Source: Evernia prunastri (taxonomy: Eukaryota > Ascomycota > Lecanoromycetes > Lecanorales > Parmeliaceae). Taken from it: DNA of 64,000 nucleotides. The translations under genes were made by a program, and so were the position numbers. Shown here one piece after another: positions 20,842-30,993 of this stretch. The notes below the pieces were generated by a model that was not told where the DNA came from, searched no databases, and was given only the letters and a program-made list of their open reading frames with translations. Within the stretch, counting starts at the first letter, position 1. The number at the start of each line of letters is the position of its first letter. The stretch lies in contig NKYR01000003.1 in assembly GCA_003184365.1 (NCBI GenBank), positions 1 to 64,000 of the forward strand, given 5' to 3'.

Positions 20842-23030
20842 TCAATCGCACCACGAACCCGGAACAGAGATCTGACTCTGCCTAGGATGTGCCGCCTCGG
20901 GGAGATCCACTAGCTCGTACTGCAGCGATGTCCTCGCAGTCTCGAAGCTAGTCTTCTTCCGACTCTCCGTAGACTTGATGCTCTCCACACTTCGCCTTCC
21001 TGACCGCAGAGTTTCTGAGGGTTCTCCGTTAGCGCTGTACTCGGTCGCCGGTTCCATGGCAGCCTCGAGCGTAGCCTTCTTGTCTCTGACGCTCCTCCAT
21101 TCCAGTCCAAGTGCGACAATGAAGGCGAGACCAGAAAGAGGAATGGCAGTGATAAAGACCCTTTGAAGAGCGTAATTGTAGGCGATCAGCAAAGCAGGCA
21201 GGGACTCTGCAGGCACGATGGAGCGAAACTGCGTTGCCCCCACGGCAATGACGGCTTTGACGTCAATGCCTGGCAGAGCTTTGGCTGCGGACGCTTGGTC
21301 TAGGATGTTCTGCAGTATATTATTTCCCACAGAGACGAAAACAGCTCCGCCTAAACTCTGCATGCTGATAATAGCAGCGATGCCAATTGGAATTTGTTCC
21401 AGTGAGAGGACGGTTTGGACGGCAATGACACCCTGTTGCACAGCCATGCCGAGTCCGGCTGATGTAATGACTTGATAGCTCACCCATTGGCCTGGGACAC
21501 TGTCTACCTGAAGTGTAGAGAGCAAGCCACATCCCACGGTTCCGATGGCGGCGCCAATTATGGCTGGAGGAGCAAAGTATCCAAGCTTGCTAACGGCAAC
21601 GCCAGCGATGACTGAGAAGAGTGCATTGCCTATGACATAAGCTATTAGGGAGACTCCAGACATGATCGCGGTATCATTTTTGATTGCTTGGAACCAGATG
21701 GGAAGATAATAAGCATGGACTAGGAAAGTCCCGTAGATGAAGAAGGCACCCAAGCAGCTGACCGCCACGCTACGTTGGAGAACGATGCGCGGCGGAAGAA
21801 GGGCCTTATCACCTTGTCGCCATTGCCAAAGGACAAAGATGATGGCGATAATCCCAGAGGAAACCAATAGACCGACTATTCGGGCACTACCCCATGCCCA
21901 ATACTGCTCGTTATATTGCAGGGCGAGGAATAACATAACGGCTGCCACGATTAGTAGTATGTTGCCGATGATGTCAAGAGCCAATATCTTTTCCAGCAAC
22001 GGCTTGTCGCTTTCTTGGACTTCTCTGTGTGGCCTGAAGAAGAGGATCATGGATACCACAGTAGCACCACAAACAGGCAGATTGAAGTAGAAGCTATGCA
22101 AGTTATCACACATTGATCAGTACGTATTGGAGGGTAATCGTGACTCACCACCAACGCCATGTGACAAGATCAGTGAATGCACCACCCAATAAGGGACCAA
22201 CAATAGCTCCCAATCCAAACATTACCCCAACAGCCGCCGAGAAGACTGGTCTTCTCTGTAACGGTACAGCATGCGCGACGATGACGAATGATCCTGTCAA
22301 AATCCCGGCACTGCCCCATCCAGCAATAGCTCTACCCACGATGAGTGCAATGGAATTGGGGGCAACTCCACAGATGAGGCTTCCGAGCTCGAAGATGCCC
22401 AAGGCACAAAGAAAAGACCATTTTATATTGAAGGAGATGAATATACGCCCGTAAATGGGTTGAAGAGCGCCAGCTGTGACTAAGTACGCGCTGCCGTACC
22501 AGCCGACGTCGTCAGAGGAGTGAAAATCGTCAGTGATGCGTGGTATGGCCTTTAAGAAAAGGGAATTAGTTCACATGGATTGATGCCTAGATTCTCGCAA
22601 GATCTCTTACCGTAGCGACGATGGTCCGATCCAGTGAGACAAGGAAAACAGACAGACAGATCCCAGTCGTGAGGAGAGAGAGAGCAAGAGTTCCAGGATA
22701 TTCGTGGGGATCGTTGACAGCCTCGACTCCGTGGGGGCGCTTTTTCTGCTCCTTGCGTGCACGGGCAGACCTTATTGCCTTAAGCATCGGAAGAGCGGGA
22801 AATACTTGCTGAACCTCTTTGTCCAGCGTGGGAGCAGGCGTTATTAGCAAAGAGTTTTGTCTCTGAATTTCGCGGTTTTCTGTGAGGGAAGACTGCGAAT
22901 GGACAAGACGAGCATCTCCTCGGCTACTCGTCCGACTGGTCTTCTCCAGATATTGCTGGTAGTCTGAGAGCCCGTCGGTTCCAGCCGTGAGAGTGATCTC
23001 GCTCGTTGAAATGGCGTCGGAACCCGTCAT
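20842..23030 (-). CDS. MFS drug:H+ antiporter, DHA2 (14-TMS) family
   Basis: 690-residue plasma-membrane-type transporter. Minus-strand exons 23030-22611, 22549-22149 and 22093-20842, with introns of 61 and 55 nt. The DHA2 signature LDRTIVATAIPRI spans the first junction at residues about 133-146. It is followed by GWYGSAYLVTAGALQPIYGR (motif A region), the antiporter motif C (GLGAIVGPLLGGAF), WRWCFYFNLPVCG and at least ten further hydrophobic helices, giving about 14 in all. The hydrophilic N terminus (~115 residues) is Ser/Thr-rich and the C terminus has about 90 polar residues, both expected on the cytosolic side. An in-frame Met at 23165 would add 45 residues; the Met at 23030 is preferred because MTGSDAIS is a normal N terminus for the family. 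Exported compound unknown. Confidence 0.92.
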
Positions 23031-23894
23031 CGTGCTACCAGCGGAAAGGCAAGGGTTTCTGAAGAGTGACGGTATTCTTGTGACTTGTAGAGCAGATGTT
23101 GGTTGAGTCGCAACAGGAAAAAGTTCTGGTATGGGAGATCGGAGGATCGAACAGGATATAGGCAAAGTTGTGGGCTCGGGATGCCAAGCTTAGAAAGGAT
23201 GAGAGAGAGGGAGAAAGGGAAAGTTGGGGGGAAAGAGCGAGGACGTGTTTAAGAATGGCGGAATACGTAGGCTCAATATAATGCAGAGCTTGCAAGGGGA
23301 AATAGGCAGACACAGATGTTAAGAAGACAAGAGAGAAGCATACGACCGACGGGAAGAATTGGATGGAAACGTGGAAGAAAGGTATTAATAAGGGTAGTAC
23401 GGGTATTAAGATTGATTATATCTGGTAGAGAAGAGTGCCGACGAAGGATACTGGAAAGGTGAAGATGGTGAAGACGTGCACTTTGATCAGGCAGAAAGGA
23501 GGACAAGCAAGACACAATGCAGTATGGTAACAGATAGGACTGGACATGAGAATTGAATAGAATAGAATAGAATACCAAACTTTTATCTTACACTTGTGTG
23601 CGTCACTGGCATAATCTTATTATCTCATTACCCCATTATGCACCCATCGTCAACTATATGAGGTAGGATTATACTACATACAATAAAAGAAGCAAGAAGC
23701 ATTACGCTACATCGGTTTGATACGTATATGTATTACAAAGTAATTAAAATTAGTCTGCGTCTTAGTCCAATCCCTTTGTCTTAGCGCTTTCCCAAGCTCC
23801 CTGCCATGTATATTACAGTCCTAAACAACAAACTCTGTGATTATATGCCTAATGATGGATGCTCTTTGCTTGATTGCGTCCCTCCATCATTCTT
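23031..23894. other. Upstream region of the DHA2 transporter and 3' flank of the thioesterase gene
   Basis: 864 bases, purine-rich on the plus strand from about 23190 to 23560. Open frames on the minus strand (23035-23313, 23273-23578) are by-products of this skew, which reads as Leu/Ser. A (AATAG)n repeat sits at about 23554-23573. Confidence 0.5.
23554..23573. repeat. (AATAG)n microsatellite
   Basis: Four units of GAATA/AATAG in tandem upstream of the DHA2 transporter gene. Confidence 0.85.
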
Positions 23895-25172
23895 CTAATA
23901 TGTTAGTCCCAGAAACCACCAGAGATCACTATGCCTTCCCAAAGCATCCGCCTCTGCCGTGAACTCTCTCGCTAACCCCTCCAGTGCACCAAGTTTACTC
24001 GCCATCTCTAACCCGCGCAGTCTCTCTTGTTCCACCATATCCCACGTCCATTGATCACTTTTCTCCCTCGCGGTACCATCTGGCGATCCATCTCTCGATT
24101 GATCCCGTGCTTCTTCTGGCTCTGACGTAAGCATATTCCGCGTCGCCTCCCACACCAGATCAAAGTTCTCCCAAAACCGGAACCCCACATCAAAAATGCG
24201 TTGAGCCATCGCCCGCTTAGCTGGGACTGGATAAATTTCTGTCTGTAGGAGTGCGAGGTCCGCTGGCCGAGGTGGCAGCAGGCCGGAGGCTTGGAGCATC
24301 ACTTCGGGAGGAATTGTGAGACGGCCCTTCTTGAAGACAATCTTGCTTAGCGCCGAGGCAATGATTGCGTCTTCTGCTTTGTCCACGTTCCTTGTGCCAG
24401 CGTTTTTGTTCTTCTGTCTGGGGTACATCGAGAATGCTTTAGGCTTGATTGCATCTTTGCGCACGAAATGGGTGACCATGTATATCCACCTGGAAGATTG
24501 TCGAGTCAGCATTCCTGACGGATTGCCACGGCTTCACTCTAAAAAGCACTCACTTGCGGTCCCAGGAGAGTACCCGTGTCCACATTTCGTACCTCTCGAA
24601 AGGATTGATTTCCTTTCTGAACGAACAGCAGACAGCGCCCAGCGCCGCTCCAAACGTCTTGTTACCACCACCCAAGATTCCATGTCCTTTGCTTCTCCTC
24701 GCCTGCTCGATCCCAGCCGAGAATAAGGTACAAATGAGATGGGTTCGGGCAATATCGACATCCTGGAAATACGTGCTATTTGACTCTACGTGTCAAAGCG
24801 GTCAGACCTTGGATCTGGAACGCGTCACTAGATCACATACTTACTGTGGATGTTGTAGTCAAGTTCCATGAGGGAGCCATGCGATTCAGTGATGAGAGGT
24901 TGGAAGAGTTGCGAGGGTCTGATAGGCGTCCTAGATCGTTCAGATCGAAGTACGAAGCGGAAAGCATTGAGCAGCCGAACCTAGAGTCGTCGTGTTAGGC
25001 AGGAGGGGGGAATAAGGGGAATTACAGAACAAGCGCATACATGCCAGACCAGAGGTAAGTTCTTGAAGTTCGCGAGGATGAGAATGATACAAAGAAGCTT
25101 CCAAACTGAAGAAGAGACCAAGGTATCTAAAAGTACCTCCTTTCCGGGAAGAGTCTCCAGTGAGACTGCCAT
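23895..25172 (-). CDS. THEM6-like acyl-CoA thioesterase (HotDog fold)
   Basis: 364-residue protein from four minus-strand exons: 25172-25041, 24980-24845, 24785-24554 and 24489-23895, with introns of 60, 59 and 64 nt. The spliced product starts with one membrane segment (VWKLLCIILILANFKNLPLVWHV), then FRFVLRSERSR, ESHGSLMELDYNIHKSNSTYFQDVD, a HotDog central helix, GILGGGNKTFGAALGAVCCSF, NPFERYEMWTRVLSWDRKWIY and MVTHFVRKD. This order is that of the THEM6/UPF0670 thioesterase-like family (4HBT_2), in which D/N in the DYN-like element is thought to be catalytic. The last ~150 residues (after KKGRLTIPPEVML) are a fungal extension. Endomembrane location and acyl-CoA hydrolysis are inferred from the family. 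Confidence 0.87.
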
Positions 25173-26999
25173 TGCTGTTCTGTGGGTATACCGCTTCAGT
25201 GAAATATATGTCAAGGGTTTTGATGGATGAATGTCTCTAATTAGGTGGCCTTAGGTGGGAAAAGGTCATTTGTGCATGGGACCAGGCGTTGCACACCCTC
25301 CATCCACATCAACGGATGGTATCGCCCAGTGGACGTTTTCTACACTAAGATTGGTAATGTATCAACAAGGAGAGGGCCCCTTTTGGAGAGTCATGAGAAC
25401 GTTGGTCTGACGCTGAAATCTTACGGCTGATCACAGATCTCACTCTTCGGGGATAAACCATTGGCAGAAGTCAGAGAGATCGACGGCATGAGAACATCGA
25501 AGTCCATTGCGGCAATACCGGGACTCTAATTATTGGATAAAGCAAGCGAGACCGATTGTTCCGACCGCAGCCGCTATAACTATTGCTTGATTCGTCGCCG
25601 GTGGCTTTTCTCCCATGCTGAGGAAATCGATGCAGAGATGATTTGCGACCAGGAGAAAGCAAGCCGCGTATGACAAAACAGTCAGTATGGTTCCAGAACT
25701 GTGGTGCTGCATAACTAATAAGCTGCATTAGAGCCAACGCAATGTGCTGCGGAAAGAATGTGCTGCCAATGGAAAAAGCGCCTGAACCGGCTGTGGCATT
25801 CTCTTCGTGCGTCGACCTGGCGGTAATCCTCAGCCTAGTCCTATTCGGGACGACTTCACGACCGGCACAAGATAAGGTCACCTTGGTCAGCTTGCAAAAT
25901 ATGTAACACCGTAGCAGAGCCGCACACCCGCATGATCCCAACGAACTTGACATGAAGACTGAAACTCAATGCCTCTTGAACACCGCTGGAGACATAGCTC
26001 CATGGTATCTGGCGGGCAGAAACTTGAACAATAACATGCTTTGATATATCGTTCATACTCAGGCAACCGACAGACTTTACCGGCTCAAGAGCGCTCGAAA
26101 CTTTGTCTAAGTACAGAACAGTATTCAGAAATCGAGGCTTTCGGTGTTACCTAGACCCTTTCCCAATGATACCCGAGCTGTGCGTAAGACAACAGAGCCA
26201 ATGGTCTGGCCCCCATAGCGAGTGGGACCTGGGTTACGGATATAGATTCCTTCATTGCCTGCATTCATGCAGGACGTCCACAAGCCCCTGTTTCTCGCTA
26301 CCAAACTCGATCCTTGATATTCGTCTTAGTGACGTGCTACCACGCTGACCACTCATTGTGACACGCCAACACGTCACTGGCTTCTCCTATTAAGTCTGGC
26401 AGCTTGGAAAATACTAGTGGCTCCCATGGCAGCCCTTGCTCCTCAATCTCAGGCTAGTGAACGCAAGTCAGGGTTGCACTAGAACCCCGACGCCGTAAGT
26501 TGGTCAATCTGACATTCCTTGAACGTCGGATGTCTCCCCTGATTTGGATGGAGATCAGGGTTTCTTGGACAGTCCTGGATGTGATTTCTAAGGAGTAAGG
26601 ACCTTGATGGTTGAGACGAGGGAAATGCCTCACGCCCCACGGATCTGCGCGACTGCTCAACTTCGTGTGACCCGGTCAAAGGTTGCAGCGCCCACGGCAG
26701 TTCCACCAGTCCTGTGGAAAAGATACACGCGAGTGCGCCTCGATTCCCGTCTTTATCGAAGCAAGCCACTTGCATCATGATACCCAATGACGGTACAGAA
26801 GTCTCTGATACTTCCCACGTCCATCTCCCTCTCCCTTTTTTCTTTTAGCAAGGCGCTACTACTGTTCGTGCATAGCCCCGGAATCCCCACCGCCCTCTAT
26901 TAAAATAGCTGCCTGTTTTCCACTCCGTCCAAGACATATTCGACTTATCAACTTCAAGTCATCTTTGGAAGACAGCTACATAGAGCCGTCCAAACAATC
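25173..26999. other. Intergenic region with unassigned ORFs
   Basis: 1.8 kb between the thioesterase start (-) and the elongase start (+). Unassigned frames are 25471-25953 (-, 160 codons), an overlapping 60-codon frame at 25530-25712 (-) with two hydrophobic segments, 26103-26348 (+) and 26479-26787 (-). None has a recognisable domain, and I could not join them into a gene. A TATTAAAA element at about 26899-26906, some 95 bases before the elongase ATG, is a possible TATA box. Confidence 0.4.
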
Positions 27000-28288
27000 A
27001 TGTCTTACGATCGCGGACCACAGAGCCTCTTCGATGCCAAAGCCGTGCGAATGAGCGATCTTTCACCATGGCGAATTTTTGACCGAATTTGGACAGCTGG
27101 TATGGGATACCCAGCCGATAAACTCGACATCACTCCGGGGGCAACGCCCATGCTGACCCTCAAATCGACCGCCATGATGCTCGTCTCATATTATGCTATT
27201 GTCCTCGGGGGTCGAGAGTTGATGAGATCCCGTGCTGCATTCAAACTTAATGATTTATTCCTTGTCCACAATCTTTACTTGACAGTTATCTCTGGCGCCT
27301 TGCTGGTACTGTTTGTTGAGCAACTGGGGCCTACTATCTGGAAGCACGGTGTGTTCTTCACCATCTGCGGAGATGGTGGATGGACCGGGCCACTGGTGAC
27401 TTTATATTACGTGTGTTGACGCCTACTTGCCACGTCGATTCCGGATGAGCGAAGACTGACGCGATACAGCTCAACTACTTGACGAAATACCTTGAGCTTC
27501 TGGATACGGTCTTCCTGGTCTTGAAGAAGAAGCCACTGAGTGCGTCTATGCGCCATGTCCATTACCGCGATGAGAGCTGATGTCAACAGCTTTCTTGCAT
27601 TGCTATCACCACGGAGCCACTGCGTTTCTCTGTTACACCCAGCTGGTCGGGCATACCCCGGTATCATGGGTGCCTATCACCTTGAATTTGACAGTACATG
27701 TGGTGATGTACTGGTATTATTTTCAAGCGGCGCGAGGCGTTCGTATCTGGTGGAAGGAATGGATCACGAGACTCCAGATCGCACAATTTGTCATTGACTT
27801 GGGTATGTTCCTCCCTCCTGTCCCAACAAATGTACTCTAGCTCTGTCCCCCCCCCCCCCCTTTTTTTTCTTTTCCAAGCTGCGACTGATGCTTGGGACCC
27901 AGGCTTTGTGTATTACGCCACTTACAATTACTATGTCGATAAGTTTTTCCCCACATTTCCCCATGTGGGCACGTGCGCAGGTGAGGAGTTCGCCGCCTTC
28001 ACCGGCTGCGCGACTCTGAGCTCGTATCTTGTTCTCTTCATCTCCTTCTACGCGGCTACGTACAAGAAGGCTAGCAAGAAGGACCAGCGGTCGAAACTAG
28101 CGATGAGTACGAGTATTCCTTCGGAGGCGGTGCATGAGCTAGAGAGGAAGAAGATGCCGACGATGATGGAAACTAGCGAGACGGCGGTGGATGCATTGCA
28201 CTGCGCCGAAGGCTTGATGAAGGCTGCAGGAACGAGCATTGTAACGACGACTCATGATCTGCACCTGATGGGTGGAGGGAAAAATTGA
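27000..28288 (+). CDS. ELO-family fatty-acid elongase (3-ketoacyl-CoA synthase)
   Basis: 359-residue polytopic ER enzyme that condenses malonyl-CoA with acyl-CoA to make very-long-chain fatty acids. Exons 27000-27410, 27470-27539, 27590-27802 and 27903-28288; introns of 59, 50 and 100 nt. Hallmarks: [26 protein letters not shown] with the HxxHH box at His164, His167 and His168 (formed across the second junction), [24 protein letters not shown] and a Tyr-rich last core helix ending at [16 protein letters not shown]. The motif set is that of fungal ELO1/2/3 proteins. The ~75-residue C-terminal tail is polar. Intron 3 contains C14T8 and a second AG 24 bases upstream of the chosen acceptor (27878), which would add eight residues in frame. 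I chose 27902 because the join [10 protein letters not shown] matches the family pattern. Confidence 0.92.
27847..27868. repeat. C14-T8 homopolymer tract inside an elongase intron
   Basis: Fourteen C followed by eight T in intron 3 of the ELO gene, forming a very long polypyrimidine tract ahead of the acceptors. Confidence 0.9.
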
Positions 28289-29253
28289 TTGGTAGCGCTT
28301 GGGCCGCTTGGGCCGCTTGTGAGATGAAAATGTAATTCCGCTGCTGAAGTGCATATATATACTTCGGGGATATACATTTCGAGGAAAGAGGCGGAAAAGA
28401 AGGGATTTATTTTTAGAATAAGGCTGGTAAATTTAAACTATGTAATTCTTTTTGATACTGTAGATACTATTCGTGTATCTGAGTGGAAAAGGGTGCAAGA
28501 ATAGAAGAAGGGGAAGAAGGAGGAGGAGAGGAAGGGAAAGAAGAAAGAGAAAAGGTGTGTGGGTTGCAACGAAGTAGTTGGATGATAGTATTGCTACAGG
28601 CAAGAAGGAAAGAGGAGAGATGGTGAGTGCGACCAATGGATCATTCATTCATACACTGCCTTGAGGTAAGGGTAAGGTAGCTTAAGTAAGGGGAAGCTAA
28701 AGAAATGAGCTAACAATTCCAGCCTGTGGCTTAGATTTGCCTTGAACTTCCTTGTATGATTTTTGCTTCAGTCATTTTTTAACCATGTTATTTTTCCATG
28801 TATAGTGTATGATGTAGGATGTAGGATGTATGCGGTCTAGCTAGTAAGGTATACTTAGCTCACTTTTAGCTCACTTGAGACTTTAAGAGATTGATTGACG
28901 ATTGTACCTGGTACTTACTTTACTAAGGTACTTAAAGTATAGACTGATACCTTACTGGTAATAATGGTACTTGGTAGCCTGTTGTTTTTGCTGACATTTC
29001 GGACGGGCCGGTAGCCCCCGTGACTCCGTAGCCCGTGAATAAGGTACTCTAGCCTCTAGGTAAGGTAGGTATGTAGGTAAAGTAAAGTAAAAGTAAGTAC
29101 CTAGCCTTTCTAGCCTTTCTACACCCGTCACCCCTAGGTACCAACTCTATCTTGACCTCCTATCATTCATACCTAAGCTATCTTCATTTCTCTAGATCAT
29201 CCAAACTTCACTCAACTCTTGTTCCTCCCAATTTCTTTCTTTGCCCAACGGGG

Positions 29254-29282
29254 AAAATGAAATGAAATGAAATGAAATGAAA
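29254..29282. repeat. (AAATG)n microsatellite
   Basis: Five to six tandem AAATG units in the interval between the elongase and the second P450. Confidence 0.88.
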
Positions 29283-29599
29283 TCAGGTGCAAGAAAATAA
29301 CATGGAAATCCATTAATGTAGGGGACCATCAGCTAAAATGAGATGAATGATCCGAGCGCGACAAAGGGTCGGAGTGGCTTCTTTGCTTTCAAAAATGCCA
29401 GGAGCCACGCAATGCGAGGACGTTGGACTACCCGGCCATCCGAGCCCCGCATAATCTCTCCGATTCTTTTTCGGCCTTTGGACCGAGCCCAACAAACAAG
29501 AATGGAACCTATGGGGACCCCCCAAAAAGGAAAGCAAGACAAAAGTAGCGCCGAGTACGGATTAAGCGTGTGCCGATTGCCCTTGCAGGATTGGTGGCC

Positions 29600-29612
29600 G
29601 GGGGGGGGGGGG
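29600..29612. repeat. G13 homopolymer
   Basis: Thirteen consecutive G on the plus strand within a G-rich stretch; such runs are prone to sequencing length error. Confidence 0.9.
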
Positions 29613-29939
29613 AAGGGGCGCGGCAGAATGGGGGTGTGTGGGCGGATTTGGCAAAGTTGGCGGATTCTTGTCGACCGCTTGTGGAAAAGGAGGCAAAGGA
29701 GGCGTGCATGTATATGTGTGTGGTTCGTGTGGTGTGTGTGTGTGCGCTGGTACCCTCGTGTTACCCCACGTATGTCTGACCATTTTATGCACGCAATGCC
29801 GCTCCCTTCCTGCTGGGGTAAAAAGGCATGACATGATGACACAACTGGCGTCTTGCCAAGCGATCCACATACTTTGCGACGCTTTGATGCTCATCAATCT
29901 ATGACTTGCTAGCACTTGGCCGAGACCATAAATCCATGG

Positions 29940-30082
29940 TCGATAGATAGGCAGGTAGGTAGATGAATTAAAATAGATGGATAAAATAAAATAAAATAGA
30001 TATCTAGATGAAATGAGATGCTTTATGAAGAAATTAATTATCAAGATTTTGCTAGGTTGGTCGGTAGGTAGGTAGGTAAAAA
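29940..30082. repeat. GATA/GGTA/AAAAT-type simple repeats
   Basis: Short tandem runs: GATAGATAGGCAGGTAGGTAG near 29941, AAAATAAAATAAAATA near 29983, and GGTCGGTAGGTAGGTAGGTA near 30060-30078. Confidence 0.75.
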
Positions 30083-30993
30083 AGAGTGGTTCCTGATGGC
30101 ATTCAGAAAATTCCCCGGGGATTCCCAGAAAGATCTGAAGAAAAAGACCCTCTCTCGCCATTTTGGAAATTGATCGGCCGGACGGGATGCTCTATCGGCT
30201 TATACCGTTAGCTTCATGTAATTACCCTCTAGCCGCTGTAATGCATCTTCTATACTCAACCCTAATTCTTTAGTCCTCTTTGCCTGGATTTCAGTGCAAT
30301 AAAGTCGTTTTGCATAACGCTAATCCTATCAATCATCGCCCCCTCAACCAGAAATAAAAAACAAAAAAACAAAAAAAACTCTAAGTATTCTTAGAGGCAT
30401 GAGCGAACATGCCTCTCCCCAACCAAACCCATCTGAGACCTCAGCAGTCCACCTGCATATGGTGGCTTCGGCGACATCGTATTTCTATCAATTATCATCG
30501 CGACTGCCGTTCTGCCAAGTAGTTCATACCCTTCCAACTTCCACTTTCCCCAAATCCTTCACCTCCTCGGCTCAAAGGGGAAGTCACCCCCCGTATCCGC
30601 CTTTCCTACTCTTATCATTACGCATTCGTTGCCGGGATTGGTGGCCATCCAAATTCTCTGCCTTTCCAGGATTTGGGGGTAAATTACCATGCGTCCCGCG
30701 GCGCGTCTCTCTTGTGTTTGTGCCTTGCTACTACCGTATGGGTAAAGACGCCGTCTCGCTTCTCTCGGTCTCTCTGCCGTTCTTTCGGAATCTAGACGTG
30801 AATCTCCGCGAGCTCTGGCTTGTTCATCTACCTCTTGGCAGTCCGCGACGTCTTTGGAGCAGAGCTGCGAGCAAGGCCTCTCCCCCTTCAGCTCCTCCCG
30901 GACATTGAAAGGTCTCAAGAGCTTCTGCCGTTCAGCATTTTCATTACCTTCCCTCACTTAGCACCACTCCCTCATAGCATCAGATACGCCAGC

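Larger units (their letters stand above)
28289..30993. other. 2.7-kb gene-poor, microsatellite-rich interval
   Basis: No supported gene. It holds TAAGGTA motifs at 28673, 28845, 28924, 29040 and 29061 (reverse at 28949), an AAATG repeat near 29254-29282, a 13-base G run at 29600-29612, GATA/GGTA-type repeats around 29940-30080 and A-rich sequence near 30355-30380. Overlapping open frames at 29333-29842 (-) and 29343-29831 (+) arise from purine/pyrimidine skew. The frame at 30399-30908 (+) precedes the P450 and may be leader or spurious. Confidence 0.5.

Noticed and set aside
29333..29842. Pair of long opposing ORFs around the G13 tract
   Set aside because: Both are products of purine/pyrimidine skew and low-complexity sequence, with no conserved motif.
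30399..30908. 169-codon plus-strand ORF just upstream of the second P450
   Set aside because: No recognisable domain; probably P450 leader or a chance frame in Pro/Ser-rich C/T sequence. A uORF role cannot be excluded.
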